From UBA3263 sp964528425 (GTDB lineage Bacteria; Bacteroidota; Bacteroidia; Bacteroidales; Muribaculaceae), in contig CAZGTD010000013.1 of the NCBI GenBank assembly GCA_964528425.1, forward strand, positions 1-49,310: a stretch of DNA of 49,310 nt, read 5' to 3'. This document shows, piece by piece, positions 7,824 through 17,200 of this stretch. Every line of letters begins with the position of its first letter. Within the stretch, counting starts at the first letter, position 1. Below the pieces are notes generated by a model. The model was not told the DNA's origin, ran no database searches, and was given only the letters and a program-made list of their open reading frames with translations. A program made the translations under genes and the position numbers.

Positions 7824-8996
7824 ATGAGCGAAAAACTTTGGAACCGGGAGTATCTGAAGGTAATGACGAGCAACTTTCTGCTGTTTTTTGCCTTCTACCT
7901 GTTGGCGCCGCTGCTGCCTATCTATCTTGATGCGCAGTTTCAGGCCGACAAGGGTCTCATCGGCGTTGCGTTGAGCGGATATATCGTTGCCACGCTGCTG
8001 GTTAGGCCCTTCTCTGGCTTTATAGTCGACACGTTTAACCGCAAAACGGTTTTGTGTTTCTGCTTTTTCTTCTTTTTCATCTGCTTTGCAGGCTATATCG
8101 GCGCCGGCACGCTGCTGATGTTTGCCATAGTCAGAACGCTCCACGGACTGCCGTTCGGGGCCACTACGGTTGCAAACTCAACAGTGGCGTTCGACACTCT
8201 GCCTTCGTCGCGCCGCAACGAAGGAGTCGGCTACTACGGGCTGAGCAATAACCTGGCCATGGCCATAGCTCCAAGTGCGGGCATAGCCCTTTACGGGGCT
8301 ACGCATAATTTCCAACTGCTCTTTTGGCTATCGCTGATTCTGGCGATGATAGGGTTTGGCGTTACCACCCGTGTGCGCTTGCCCCGGCGAGAGCCGGTTG
8401 CCGGCAAACCGAAGCTGAGCCTCGACCACTTCTTTTTAGGGCGGGCGTGGCTTATGGCCATAAATATGATTCTGTTTGGCCTTTGCTGGGGAGTTATGAG
8501 CAACTATGTTGCCATCTACGGGCAGGAGATGCTCGGAATTACCGACGGCACCGGAGTTTTCTTCGCCATACTTTCGGGCGGGCTTATTCTGGCGCGACTT
8601 ATCGGGGCCCGGCAGTTGAGGCGCGGCAAGATTGTTGAAAACTGCCTGCGCGGAGTTACGCTGTCGACCATCGGGTTTGTTCTTTTTGCCGGCGCCTGGG
8701 GTGAGTGGAGCTTTTATTTGTCGGCGTTGTTTGTCGGGTTGGGCAACGGCCAGATGTATCCGGCATTTCTGAATATGTTTCTTAACGTTGCCCGTCATGA
8801 TCAGCGCGGCACGGCCAACTCCTCCATTCTCATTTCCTGGGACCTTGGCATGGGTATAGGTATTCTTTTGGGCGGCTTCATAGCCCAATATTCAGGCTAT
8901 GGGGCGGCGTTTTGGATGGTTGCTATTACCCAGGCCATCGGTGCATTGCTTTTTGCCGTAGCCACCAGGCGTTTTTATCTGAGCCGGAAACTATAA
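7824..8996 (+). CDS. MFS transporter (arabinose-efflux-like)
   Basis: A 391-residue inner-membrane protein with about 12 hydrophobic segments starting at NFLLFFAFYLLAPLLPIYL. It has the major-facilitator pattern: a short basic cytoplasmic loop after helix 2 (RPFSGFIVDTFNRKTV, the motif-A region) and a second half with GGLILARLIG. The substrate cannot be inferred; relatives are drug or sugar efflux proteins. I chose the ATG at 7824 (MSEKLWNREYLK) rather than the open-frame start at 7683, because the extra 47 codons are the repeat and promoter sequence. It is transcribed away from the LRR operon. Confidence 0.85.
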   Translation: MSEKLWNREYLKVMTSNFLLFFAFYLLAPLLPIYLDAQFQADKGLIGVALSGYIVATLLVRPFSGFIVDTFNRKTVLCFCFFFFFICFAGYIGAGTLLMFAIVRTLHGLPFGATTVANSTVAFDTLPSSRRNEGVGYYGLSNNLAMAIAPSAGIALYGATHNFQLLFWLSLILAMIGFGVTTRVRLPRREPVAGKPKLSLDHFFLGRAWLMAINMILFGLCWGVMSNYVAIYGQEMLGITDGTGVFFAILSGGLILARLIGARQLRRGKIVENCLRGVTLSTIGFVLFAGAWGEWSFYLSALFVGLGNGQMYPAFLNMFLNVARHDQRGTANSSILISWDLGMGIGILLGGFIAQYSGYGAAFWMVAITQAIGALLFAVATRRFYLSRKL

Positions 8997-9028
8997 TTTG
9001 CGGAGTACGGAAAAATTTCGTAACTTTG
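8997..9028 (+). promoter_or_regulatory. Canonical Bacteroidota promoter for the 9051 operon
   Basis: -33 TTTG at 8997-9000, a 20-base spacer, and -7 TAACTTTG at 9021-9028. The leader to the ATG at 9051 is about 16-20 bases. The -33 box abuts the stop codon of the MFS gene. Confidence 0.85.
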
Positions 9029-9050
9029 AGCGTAGTTTTCTGTTTACGAT

Positions 9051-9656
9051 ATGAAAAGACTCCTTACTATAATACTGTCGTGTCTGCTGCTGGGCGTTTC
9101 GGCCTCGGCTCAGATTATTATCAGCCAGAAGGCCGAGAATAAGAATCAGCATACTAACCTGCTCGAAAAAGTTCCGGAGCAGGGAAAATACGTTGGCTAT
9201 GCGGGTCTGGAACTCGTGTCACCCGGATTTTTCGGTGATGGCGGCGTTAACTTCGGCATAAGCACCACCCACGGCGTAATGCTTCGCGACCGGGTGTTTG
9301 TTGGCGGCGGCGTCGGCTATTTCGCCGATTTCCGCAACGGCAAAGGCGTGATTCCGATTTTTGCCGATGGCCGCTACTTTTTCCGCTCGCAGTTTCAGCG
9401 CCGCATTTATCCGCATATCGGGGCGCGCGCCGGTGTTCAGATTCCCACCGAGGGTGGTGTCGGCGGCTTTGTGCAGCTGGCTTTGGGGCTGAGAGTGCCT
9501 TTAACCGAAAAATTTGCCATGAACATAGAAGTTGGCCCGCAATATGCAACCCGCTATGAGCGCGAACACGAACACAACATGATTTCAACGGGCAAACCAT
9601 TTAAATCTGCGGGAAATAAATTTCAGTTCTTCGCCCGCCTAAACTTTGAATTCTAA
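9051..9656 (+). CDS. Predicted outer-membrane beta-barrel protein
   Basis: A 201-residue protein with a clear signal peptide (MKRLLTIILSCLLLGVSASAQ). Short alternating hydrophobic strands rich in G, F and Y (VFVGGGVGYFADF, FPIFADGRYFF-like, GGFVQLALGLRV) follow, and the chain ends in FFARLNFEF. A terminal aromatic on a last beta strand is typical of outer-membrane barrels. No specific family or substrate can be named. It is the first gene of a likely operon with the 33-residue gene (4-base gap) and the sulfatase. Confidence 0.7.
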   Translation: MKRLLTIILSCLLLGVSASAQIIISQKAENKNQHTNLLEKVPEQGKYVGYAGLELVSPGFFGDGGVNFGISTTHGVMLRDRVFVGGGVGYFADFRNGKGVIPIFADGRYFFRSQFQRRIYPHIGARAGVQIPTEGGVGGFVQLALGLRVPLTEKFAMNIEVGPQYATRYEREHEHNMISTGKPFKSAGNKFQFFARLNFEF

Positions 9657-9659
9657 ACT

Positions 9660-9761
9660 ATGGCCGACGGATATCTCGAGCGCAAAATGGAGGACTACTT
9701 AGCCGGAAAGCTTAAACCTTCAAAGAAAAAGCCAGTCAAAAAAACTAATAAACAACCATAA
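9660..9761 (+). CDS. Small conserved-type basic protein, 33 residues
   Basis: A short frame from the ATG at 9660 to TAA at 9759-9761, starting MADGYLERKMEDYLAGK and ending in a lysine-rich tail. Very short proteins of this form (MADxxLEKxxEEYLxxK) are common in Bacteroidales and are often mislabelled as dehydrogenase; their role is unknown to me. It starts 3 bases after the barrel gene stop and lies 11 bases before the sulfatase, so it is probably translated as part of this operon. Confidence 0.65.
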   Translation: MADGYLERKMEDYLAGKLKPSKKKPVKKTNKQP

Positions 9762-9772
9762 ACCTATACTCA

Positions 9773-11377
9773 ATGAAACCAATCTTTTCACTTGCTGCCG
9801 CAGTTATGGCCCTACCATCGGTAGCTATGGCGCAACAAACAGGCGAAATTCCCCCTCAGACTCCAAATCCGGACGCTCCGCGCTATAACATCGTTTACAT
9901 AATGACCGACGACCACACCGCGCAGATGCTGTCGGCCTACGACACCCGCTATGCGTCGACCCCAAACCTCGACCGTCTGGCCGAAGGCAACGGCGTGAAA
10001 TTCAATAACTCATTCGTTGCCAACTCGCTTTCGGGCCCCTCGCGTGCGTGTATGATTACCGGTAAGCACTCTCATGGCAACGGTTTCTACGATAACGAAA
10101 GCGGCCGCCCCTTCGATGGCTCGCAGCCGACATTTCCGAAATATCTGCAGAGCGTAGGTTACCAGACCGCCCTTTTCGGCAAGTGGCACCTGATTTCCAA
10201 CCCGACCGGTTTCGACACCTGGCGTATCGTTCCGGAGCAGGGCGACTACTATAACCCGCGCTTTATCAATCAGGACGGTTCGCGCTCGGTTGAGCACGGC
10301 TACCTGACCAACCTCATTACAGACTATTCGCTCGACTGGCTCGAAAACCAGCGCGACAAGTCCAAGCCGTTCGCCCTGCTGATTCACCATAAGGCTCAAC
10401 ATCGCAACTGGATGGCCGACACCTGCAACCTCAAACTCTATGAAGACAAGGTGTTCCCCCTGCCCGAAACCTTCTACGATGACTATGCCGGTCGCCCCGC
10501 CGCCGAAGCTGCCGAAATGCGCATCGCATCGGCCCACGACATGGACATTATCTATGACCTGAAGATGCTGCATCCCGACTCTGTTACGCGCCTTAAGAAA
10601 ACCTACGAGGCTTTCGTCGGCCGCATGGACCCCGAGCAGCGCAAGGCCTGGGACGATTTCTATAACCCCATCATTAAGGAATTCTACGATTCCAAACTCG
10701 AAGGTAAGGAGCTGGCCGAATGGAAATTCCAGCGCTATATCCGCGACTACTTGAAAACCCTCAAGAGCCTCGACGATAATGTTGGCCGCGTTCTTGACTA
10801 TCTTGAAGAAAACAACCTGATGGACTCCACCCTGGTTGTTTATACCTCCGACCAGGGCTTCTATATGGGCGAACACGGCTGGTTCGACAAGCGCTTCATG
10901 TATGAGGAATCGTTCAATACCCCGCTGCTGATGCACCTGCCCAAAGGCCTTGAAGCCAAAGGCGAAATCAACGAAATGGTTCAGAATATCGACTATGCAC
11001 CCACCTTTATGGAAATTGCCGGTGCCAATATCCCCGACGATATCCACGGCAAGTCGATTCTGCCGATTCTTCGCGGCGAACACCCCGAGGACTGGCGCGA
11101 CGCCCTCTATTACCACTACTACGAGTATCCGGCCGAGCATCGTGTTAAACGCCACTATGGAGTGCGCACCGACCGCTATAAGCTGATGCACTTCTATAAC
11201 GATATTGACGTTTGGGAACTCTACGACCTTCAGGAGGACCCCAACGAGCTCAATAACCTTTATGGAAAGCCCGGCACCGAAGAACTTACCAAACAGCTCA
11301 AGGCCAAACTTCTCGAACTTCAGGAACAGTATGACGACCCCATACGCCATCAGTTCCCGATTGAAAAAGAAGGCTAA
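9773..11377 (+). CDS. Secreted sulfatase, serine-type active site (S1 family)
   Basis: A 534-residue periplasmic or exported sulfatase that hydrolyses sulfate esters of glycans. It has a signal peptide (residues 1-20, ending AMA/QQ). The N-terminal metal site is YIMTDDH (D46, D47). The signature is LSGPSRACMITGK, with Ser87 in the position converted to formylglycine, so an anaerobic sulfatase-maturating enzyme encoded elsewhere is needed. The distal metal site is YTSDQGFYMGEHGWFDK. The C-terminal region (KRHYGVRTDRYKLMHFY) resembles Bacteroides N-acetylglucosamine-6-sulfatases acting on mucin or heparan fragments; that specificity is inference. No sorting tail is seen. Confidence 0.92.
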   Translation: MKPIFSLAAAVMALPSVAMAQQTGEIPPQTPNPDAPRYNIVYIMTDDHTAQMLSAYDTRYASTPNLDRLAEGNGVKFNNSFVANSLSGPSRACMITGKHSHGNGFYDNESGRPFDGSQPTFPKYLQSVGYQTALFGKWHLISNPTGFDTWRIVPEQGDYYNPRFINQDGSRSVEHGYLTNLITDYSLDWLENQRDKSKPFALLIHHKAQHRNWMADTCNLKLYEDKVFPLPETFYDDYAGRPAAEAAEMRIASAHDMDIIYDLKMLHPDSVTRLKKTYEAFVGRMDPEQRKAWDDFYNPIIKEFYDSKLEGKELAEWKFQRYIRDYLKTLKSLDDNVGRVLDYLEENNLMDSTLVVYTSDQGFYMGEHGWFDKRFMYEESFNTPLLMHLPKGLEAKGEINEMVQNIDYAPTFMEIAGANIPDDIHGKSILPILRGEHPEDWRDALYYHYYEYPAEHRVKRHYGVRTDRYKLMHFYNDIDVWELYDLQEDPNELNNLYGKPGTEELTKQLKAKLLELQEQYDDPIRHQFPIEKEG

Positions 11378-11390
11378 ATAAACTTTTGAT

Positions 11391-11426
11391 AAGGACCTCA
11401 GAGCCGACAAAGACTCTGAGGTCCTT
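11391..11426 (+). terminator. Terminator-like hairpin after the sulfatase gene
   Basis: A perfect 13-bp stem (11391-11403 with 11414-11426) around a 10-base loop, 14 bases after the sulfatase stop. The following bases (ACAATATTTC) are only moderately T-rich, so termination may be partial. Confidence 0.6.
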
Positions 11427-11463
11427 ACAATATTTCGGGTGCATGTGCGTTAAAAGATTAGTT

Positions 11464-14400
11464 ATGAAGAAAAATTTACGCTTTATATATGTTTTGGCAA
11501 TGGTTTTATGCATCCGTTTGGGTGCAGGGGCCTTTGCACCCGATTTTTACGCTCCCAAGTCAGTTCTTGGCAGCGGTAAATGGGTGAAAATCAGCGTTAC
11601 GGAGTCTGGAATGCATTGCATACCGGCGTCGAAGCTCAAAGATTGGGGTTTCGGCGACCCGTCGAAAGTGCGTATTTATGGCTATGGCGGCGCCATGCTG
11701 TCGGATTTGCTGGCAGAGTCGACCGTAATAGACGACCTGCCGCCGGTTGCATCGGCCGTAACCCCCTCCGGGCTTGTGTTTTATGCCGAAGGTCCGCGCC
11801 AGGTTATTGCCGACCGCAGCGACGCATATCATCAGGTTAACCCCTATTCGAATTTCGGCTACTATTTCCTGACCGACGGCGAAACTCATGCGATTGAGCG
11901 TTCAGGTTCGGCGCTGAACTCCGCCGAAGGGTGTCAGACCGAAGGCTTCTGGGTGAGTTATTATGACCCGCAGGAAATATCTATCGGGAATTCAGGCCGA
12001 ATGATGGTAGGCGAGGATTTCCGCGTAAAGTCATCGCGCACGTTCGACATGAGTATGCCGGGCCGTGTTGCCGGCTCGTCGGTAAATATGCGCATGTCGC
12101 TCGTTGCCAACTCAACGAAGCGCACATCGGTCAGCATCAAGGCCTCAGGCACCGCGCTGACCAACACCAATAACGACTATATTGAAACTAACACCGAGTC
12201 AGAAATCTGGGGCCGACAGTCGATTATCAACCGGGTGTTCACTCCGGAGTCTGACCATGTGTCGCTCGACGTTACGCTCGGAGTGGCGTCCACGGCCAAG
12301 GGAGCGTGGCTCGACTACATAGAGCTGGTTTATCAGCGTCGGTTCGAGGGCTCGCAGATTTTGTGGGCCTACGGGCCGAACGTGGCCTCTACAGGAGCCG
12401 GAGCCGCCGGCGTTCACGTCTGGGACGTAACCGACCCGACCAACCACTATGAACTCAACGTGGGTTCTACCGGCGCCTGGCGCAACGACCGCGCGGGGGT
12501 ACGCCGCTATGTTGTTTGGAAAGAGTCGGACGCTATGCCCGCCCCCGAGCGCGTAGGCGACGTTTACAATCAGAATCTCCATGCAATGGGCGGTGTGCCC
12601 GACATGGTTATCATTACCCCTCCGCTTTATCGCAAAGCGGCCGAGTCGATAGCCGCCACCCACCGCTCGTATCCTCTCGACCCGCTCAGCGTTGAGGTTG
12701 TTGACCTCGACCAGGTGCTTAACGAGTTCGGTTCGGGAAGCTTTGACCCGGGTGCCCTGCGTCGCTTCCTGAAGATGCTCTATGACCGCGGCAGCGACGA
12801 TAACGGCCGCCTGCGCTATGTGCTGATGATGGGTAAGGGCACCTGCGATAACCGGGCCCTGACCTCCGTTGGCAAAGCTCTGAAAGCTCCTATGCCCCTT
12901 TGGGTCAGCGAGAACTCGCTGGGCGAGAGCACCTCGTTTTCAACCGACGACTATTTCGGCTATCTCGAAGATAATTCCGGAACGCGCCTCGGTCGCGACG
13001 TGCTTTCGGTGGCCGTAGGGCGCATTCCGGCAACCAGCGCCGATCAGGCCAACATCGTTGCCGAAAAAATTAACCGCTATATGTTTAATTCGCCGCAAGG
13101 TGCATGGCGCTCGCGCATGACTATTCTTGCCGACGATGAAAATGGCGGCGAGCATATGTTTCAGAGCGAAGACCTCACCTCCGGAATGGCCTCCGGCCCC
13201 AACGGCGAACGCATCATAGTAAATAAAATCTATTGCGACGCCTACACGCGCCAGAATTCGACCTATCCGGGAGCACGAACCGACCTTTTTCGCGATTTCA
13301 ACGACGGCATGGCCATTTTCTCGTATATCGGCCATGGTTCACCCCGAGCCCTCGGTTCCAAGGGCATTATTCAGGCCACTGACTTTAAGGAGAAATTCTA
13401 TCTGAAGCGTCTGCCCTTTTTCTATGCCGCAACCTGCTCGTTCCTGAAGTGGGATATGGATCTTACCTCGCAGGCCGAGTCGATGCTGTTTCAGCGCGAC
13501 GGTGGTTTTATAGGCTGCATTTCGGCCCTGCGTCCGGTTTATATTACCGCCAACGGCGATTTGAGCCGTGCTTTTGGCCAGACCCTGGCAAATTTCGACG
13601 ATGACGGCACAGTGCCCGCGGCCGGCGAAATTTATCGCCGCGCAAAGAACCGTGTGTCTAACGACACTAATAAATTGCGCTACGTTTTTCTCGGCGATCC
13701 GGCTCTGCGGATTGTTGTGCCGGCGAACCTGATGATTCTCGACGAAATCAATGGAGTTGCGGTTAATGAAGACGAGCCGTTTACGGTTATGGCCCGTCAG
13801 GACCTCACTATTTCAGGCCGGGTGGTCGACCCGACCGGCAAGTTGCTCGACGACTTTAACGGCACGGCGACCGTTACGCTCTACGATGCCGAATTCTCAA
13901 CAACCTCGCATGGCTACGGCGATTCCGGCAAGGAAGTAACCTTTGAAGAAAAGGGCGACCTGCTCTTCATTGCCATGGGCGAAGTTAAGAACGGCCGCTT
14001 TGAGGCTAAGGTAAGGATGCCCCAGAATATCGCCGATAACTATCGGCCGGCAACCCTGAGCCTGTTTGCCAACTCATCCGCAGCCGGCGACATGCGCACC
14101 GCCTCGGGTGTCAGCCGCAATGTTTATGCGTTTGGCTACGACGAAACCACGCCCGCCGACCTTCAGGCTCCGGTTATACATTTCGCCACTCTCAACGACG
14201 AGAACTTTAAGCCGGGCGACGATGTGAACGCCGTGCCCCTGCTGGTTGCGCGCATGAGCGACAATACAGGGCTGAATATGTCGACAGCCGGCGTCGGTCA
14301 GAAGATGACGCTCACCGTTGACGGCGGTACCACCTATAATGACCTGGCCGGATATTTTGTCCATGATGCTACGCCTCAGACCGGGGCCATGAGCGGTGTG

Positions 14401-14832
14401 CTCTATTATCCGGTTCCGAAACTGACCGAGGGTCAGCACTCGATGAGGCTACGAGTTTTCGACATCGACGGCAATTTTGCCGACGCCGATCTTGAGTGCA
14501 ATGTGCGCAGCGACCTTAAGCCTGAAATCTATGAGGTTTATACCTCCACTTCTCCGGCTCGCACCGAGGCCCGCTTCTATGTGCGCCATAACCGTCCGGA
14601 CCAGATTGTTACCGTAACCGTAGGGGTTTATGACCTTATGGGTCGTCACGTCTGGAGCGGTCAGGTCGAAGGACGCAGCGACATGGAAACTTCCTCGCCG
14701 CTGGTTTGGGACTTGCGCAACGACGGTGGCCAGCGGGTGCCGCGCGGCATATATGTTTATCGCGTCGAGCTGGTCAACGGTGTCAGCCCCGGGGCAACAA
14801 AGTCGAAAAAGCTTGCGGTTGCCGCCGAATAA
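11464..14832 (+). CDS. porU: Type IX secretion system sortase PorU (C25 family)
   Basis: A 1122-residue cell-surface cysteine peptidase of the gingipain family (C25). It removes the C-terminal sorting domain of type IX cargo and attaches the cargo to anionic lipopolysaccharide. A signal peptide begins MKKNLRFIYVLAMVLCIRLGAGA; I use the ATG at 11464 because the 26 codons before it are leader. The catalytic region has YIGHGS (His624) and AATCSFLKW (Cys658), spaced as in C25 peptidases. The last about 90 residues (YDLMGRHVWSG ... RGIYVYRVELV) form a gliding/secretion-type tail domain as in known PorU. Substrates with matching tails in this window are the LRR protein and the CotH-like protein. 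Confidence 0.9.
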   Translation: MKKNLRFIYVLAMVLCIRLGAGAFAPDFYAPKSVLGSGKWVKISVTESGMHCIPASKLKDWGFGDPSKVRIYGYGGAMLSDLLAESTVIDDLPPVASAVTPSGLVFYAEGPRQVIADRSDAYHQVNPYSNFGYYFLTDGETHAIERSGSALNSAEGCQTEGFWVSYYDPQEISIGNSGRMMVGEDFRVKSSRTFDMSMPGRVAGSSVNMRMSLVANSTKRTSVSIKASGTALTNTNNDYIETNTESEIWGRQSIINRVFTPESDHVSLDVTLGVASTAKGAWLDYIELVYQRRFEGSQILWAYGPNVASTGAGAAGVHVWDVTDPTNHYELNVGSTGAWRNDRAGVRRYVVWKESDAMPAPERVGDVYNQNLHAMGGVPDMVIITPPLYRKAAESIAATHRSYPLDPLSVEVVDLDQVLNEFGSGSFDPGALRRFLKMLYDRGSDDNGRLRYVLMMGKGTCDNRALTSVGKALKAPMPLWVSENSLGESTSFSTDDYFGYLEDNSGTRLGRDVLSVAVGRIPATSADQANIVAEKINRYMFNSPQGAWRSRMTILADDENGGEHMFQSEDLTSGMASGPNGERIIVNKIYCDAYTRQNSTYPGARTDLFRDFNDGMAIFSYIGHGSPRALGSKGIIQATDFKEKFYLKRLPFFYAATCSFLKWDMDLTSQAESMLFQRDGGFIGCISALRPVYITANGDLSRAFGQTLANFDDDGTVPAAGEIYRRAKNRVSNDTNKLRYVFLGDPALRIVVPANLMILDEINGVAVNEDEPFTVMARQDLTISGRVVDPTGKLLDDFNGTATVTLYDAEFSTTSHGYGDSGKEVTFEEKGDLLFIAMGEVKNGRFEAKVRMPQNIADNYRPATLSLFANSSAAGDMRTASGVSRNVYAFGYDETTPADLQAPVIHFATLNDENFKPGDDVNAVPLLVARMSDNTGLNMSTAGVGQKMTLTVDGGTTYNDLAGYFVHDATPQTGAMSGVLYYPVPKLTEGQHSMRLRVFDIDGNFADADLECNVRSDLKPEIYEVYTSTSPARTEARFYVRHNRPDQIVTVTVGVYDLMGRHVWSGQVEGRSDMETSSPLVWDLRNDGGQRVPRGIYVYRVELVNGVSPGATKSKKLAVAAE

Positions 14833-14851
14833 TCAGAAAATTCTTTAGAAG

Positions 14852-15400
14852 ATGAACGTTACCGTATATTGTGCATCAAGCCCCGATGCTCCCCAAGAGT
14901 TTATCAACGCGGCATATCGGCTCGGCTATGAGGCGGGCAGCCGCGGCTGGTCAACCGTTACCGGCGCCGGCACTACCGGCCTGATGGGAGCTGTTGTTGA
15001 CGGCACTCTTGCCGGCGGTGGCAAAGCCATCGGGGTAATTCCTCAGTTTATGGTTGACCGCGGCTGGGCCAACCCGAAAATGACCGAGCTGGAAGTGGTC
15101 GACACCATGGCCTCCCGTAAGCGGCGCCTCATTGATCTGGGCAATGCGGCTATTGCCCTTCCGGGCGGTATCGGTACTCTCGATGAGCTGATGGACCTGC
15201 TGACGCAATGCCAGCTCGGGTTATATTCCAATCCTGTGGTTATTTTGAACTATAACGGATTTTACGATAACCTGCTGGCTCAGTTTCGCTATGCCGACTC
15301 CTGCTCTATGATGCGCCACCTGGGCCTGCCGGGTAATCTATGGCTTGAGGCGCGTACTCCGGCTGAGGCCATCGACCTAATTGCCGCCGCCGATGATTGA
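14852..15400 (+). CDS. LOG-family (TIGR00730) nucleoside 5'-monophosphate phosphoribohydrolase
   Basis: A 182-residue Rossmann-fold protein. The LOG family cleaves nucleoside monophosphates (AMP, or cytokinin nucleotides in plants) to base and ribose 5-phosphate. The family motif PGGIGTLDELMDLLTQ is present near residues 109-124, with the preceding SRKRRLIDLGNAAIALPGG strand-helix. It follows porU by 19 bases and overlaps the next gene by about 8 bases, suggesting read-through and coupling. Older annotation calls such genes lysine decarboxylase, which is not correct for this family. Confidence 0.88.
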   Translation: MNVTVYCASSPDAPQEFINAAYRLGYEAGSRGWSTVTGAGTTGLMGAVVDGTLAGGGKAIGVIPQFMVDRGWANPKMTELEVVDTMASRKRRLIDLGNAAIALPGGIGTLDELMDLLTQCQLGLYSNPVVILNYNGFYDNLLAQFRYADSCSMMRHLGLPGNLWLEARTPAEAIDLIAAADD

Positions 15401-16070
15401 ACGGATAGAGCCTGCAGTCAGAAGAATTGCGGCGGGAAGCGACTCGGCGCTATTGACCGCCTTGCTGGCGGTTTTGATAATCAGTGCGTTTTGTGCTCCG
15501 GTAGTGTCGCGCCTGGTTGCAAACTACTTCAAGCAACTGCTACGCTCAAATCGCGAGCCTCTTGCCGGCGAGCGTACGTTCAGCGAACGTCTGGCCGTTG
15601 TTATCTGTCTGATTCAGACCATCTCGTTCGAGGGCTTGCTGCTTTTTGCCGCATTAGGTGGCCGGGCAGCTTCGCCGCTGCCGGTTTTTGGCGGACTCAC
15701 GGCGCTATGCGGGCTTCTGATGGTTGTTCAGCTTATCGGCTACCGTCTGGTGGGTTATGCGTTTGCCAACGCCGACGACACCCACCGCTGGCTGTCGGCC
15801 TTTTTCCTTACCCAGTCGCTGCTCGGCTATATGCTGGCGGTTCCGGCCTTCGGGGTTTTGTTTTATCCCGCGGAATTGTGGACCTTCTGGGGAATTTCAT
15901 TGGGATTTTATGTGGTTTGTCGTATTCCGCTGTTTATTAGCGAGTTTAGAATTTTTAAGACCGACAAATTTTCATTATTATACTTTTTTTTGTATCTTTG
16001 CACGCTCGAAATCGTTCCCTTGCTGGCAATTTGGCAGCTTGCGGAATTCTTTTCAACCCTGTTAACATGA
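15393..16070 (+). CDS. DUF4271 membrane protein
   Basis: A 226-residue inner-membrane protein with about six hydrophobic helices (LLTALLAVLIISAF, LAVVICLIQTISF, LTALCGLLMVVQLIGY and others). Its place directly before hemD is typical for the DUF4271 family in Bacteroidota; the function is unknown. The ATG at 15393 overlaps the previous stop by 8 bases; an upstream ATG at 15381 is possible but less compact. Its 3' end holds a promoter for hemD. Confidence 0.8.
   Translation: MIERIEPAVRRIAAGSDSALLTALLAVLIISAFCAPVVSRLVANYFKQLLRSNREPLAGERTFSERLAVVICLIQTISFEGLLLFAALGGRAASPLPVFGGLTALCGLLMVVQLIGYRLVGYAFANADDTHRWLSAFFLTQSLLGYMLAVPAFGVLFYPAELWTFWGISLGFYVVCRIPLFISEFRIFKTDKFSLLYFFLYLCTLEIVPLLAIWQLAEFFSTLLT
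15969..16000 (+). promoter_or_regulatory. Internal promoter for hemD-rnpA-yidD
   Basis: TATCTTTG at 15993-16000 sits after an eight-T tract, with a weak -33 (TTTT, 15969-15972). It lies inside the end of the DUF4271 gene, about 78 bases before the hemD start, so hemD and the genes after it can be expressed independently of porU. Confidence 0.65.
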
Positions 16071-16077
16071 CTAAAAA

Positions 16078-16875
16078 ATGGCTAAACCCATAAAGAAAAT
16101 TCTAATCTCCCAGCCACGTCCAACGGCTGAAAAATCGCCCTATTTCGACATTGAAAAGAACCGGGACGTGGAGATTGTTTTTCGTCCCTTTATCAAGGTC
16201 GAAGGCTTGACTTCGCGCGAATTCCGCCGCCAGAAAATATCAATCAGTGACTTCACGGCCGTTATTTTTACCGCACGCACCGCGGTTGACCATTTTTTTC
16301 GTCTTTGCGAAGAACAGCGCTACCAGGTTCCCGACACCCTGAAATATTTTTGCTCTTCCGAAAGCATTGCCCTTTATCTTCAGAAATACATTCCTTTCCG
16401 TAAGCGCAAAATCTTCAGCTCGCCCACCGGCAAGTTCGAAGATCTGATTCCGATTCTTCAGAAACATCATAAGGAAAAGTATCTGTTTGCGGTTTCGGAT
16501 GTTAATAAAGACGTGCTTGCCAACCTCGAACGCTCGAAACTTCAATATACTCGCGCGGTCATGTATCGCACGGTGCCCAATAACTTCGGCCCCGACGAAG
16601 CGTTCGACTACGATATGCTCGTTTTCTTCTCGCCCGAAGGTATCAAGGCTCTGCAGACTAACTTTCCGGATTTCAACCAGGGCGATATCCGCATAGCCAC
16701 TTTCGGCCTGACAACGGCCAAAGCCGTTGCTGAAAGCGGCCTTCGTCTGGACCTCGACGGCTCGATGAGCCCTACAAAGTCGATTGCCGCTACAATCGAC
16801 GCATACATCGCCGAACAAAATGGAGAAGATGACGACGACGACCAAACTGAGGAACAAACTGCCGAAGGCGACTAA
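16078..16875 (+). CDS. hemD: Uroporphyrinogen-III synthase
   Basis: A 265-residue cytosolic enzyme that closes hydroxymethylbilane with inversion of ring D in tetrapyrrole synthesis. Typical features are the N-terminal KKILISQPRP strand, the hinge region ISDFTAVIFTARTAVDHFF, and the second-domain segment DYDMLVFFSPEGIKAL followed by FGLTTAKAVAESG. The family is poorly conserved, but gene order (DUF4271-hemD-rnpA-yidD) supports the call. The C-terminus is strongly acidic (DDDDDQTEEQ) and its coding bases overlap the start of rnpA. Confidence 0.88.
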   Translation: MAKPIKKILISQPRPTAEKSPYFDIEKNRDVEIVFRPFIKVEGLTSREFRRQKISISDFTAVIFTARTAVDHFFRLCEEQRYQVPDTLKYFCSSESIALYLQKYIPFRKRKIFSSPTGKFEDLIPILQKHHKEKYLFAVSDVNKDVLANLERSKLQYTRAVMYRTVPNNFGPDEAFDYDMLVFFSPEGIKALQTNFPDFNQGDIRIATFGLTTAKAVAESGLRLDLDGSMSPTKSIAATIDAYIAEQNGEDDDDDQTEEQTAEGD

Positions 16876-17200
16876 ACTCTGCTCCGTATCGGCCATTGAC
16901 GCGCTCTTTGCTTCAGGCAAGGGCGCGCTCGCATATCCGCTGCGGGCTGTGGTGATGGAATCTGCCGAGCCGGGAGTGCGTTTTCTGATTTCAGTGCCCA
17001 AGCGCCGCTTGCGCCATGCCGTCGACCGGGTTGCCATGCGCCGCCGCATCCGCGAATCGTACCGGCTATTGCGTCCGATGCTCCGGCCCGGGTTAAATCT
17101 GAACCTGGCGTTTATTTATGTTGCCAACAAGCGCGTTGACTCAGCGCGCATAAGCGAGGCCATGCGCCGACTGCTTAATGATTTCGCGGCTGATAAGTGA
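16820..17200 (+). CDS. rnpA: Ribonuclease P protein component
   Basis: The small basic protein subunit of RNase P, which binds the catalytic RNA and helps process tRNA 5' ends. The RNR signature is visible: RFLISVPKRRLRHAVDRVAMRRRIRES, then LNLAFIYVA. It is about 127 residues from the ATG at 16820, overlapping hemD by 56 bases. An ATG at 16829 preceded by GGAGA is an alternative. It overlaps yidD by 23 bases. Confidence 0.93.
   Translation: MEKMTTTTKLRNKLPKATKLCSVSAIDALFASGKGALAYPLRAVVMESAEPGVRFLISVPKRRLRHAVDRVAMRRRIRESYRLLRPMLRPGLNLNLAFIYVANKRVDSARISEAMRRLLNDFAADK

Noticed and set aside
10010..11410. 466-residue minus-strand open frame
   Set aside because: Antisense shadow of the sulfatase; no motif, and it runs through the terminator hairpin.
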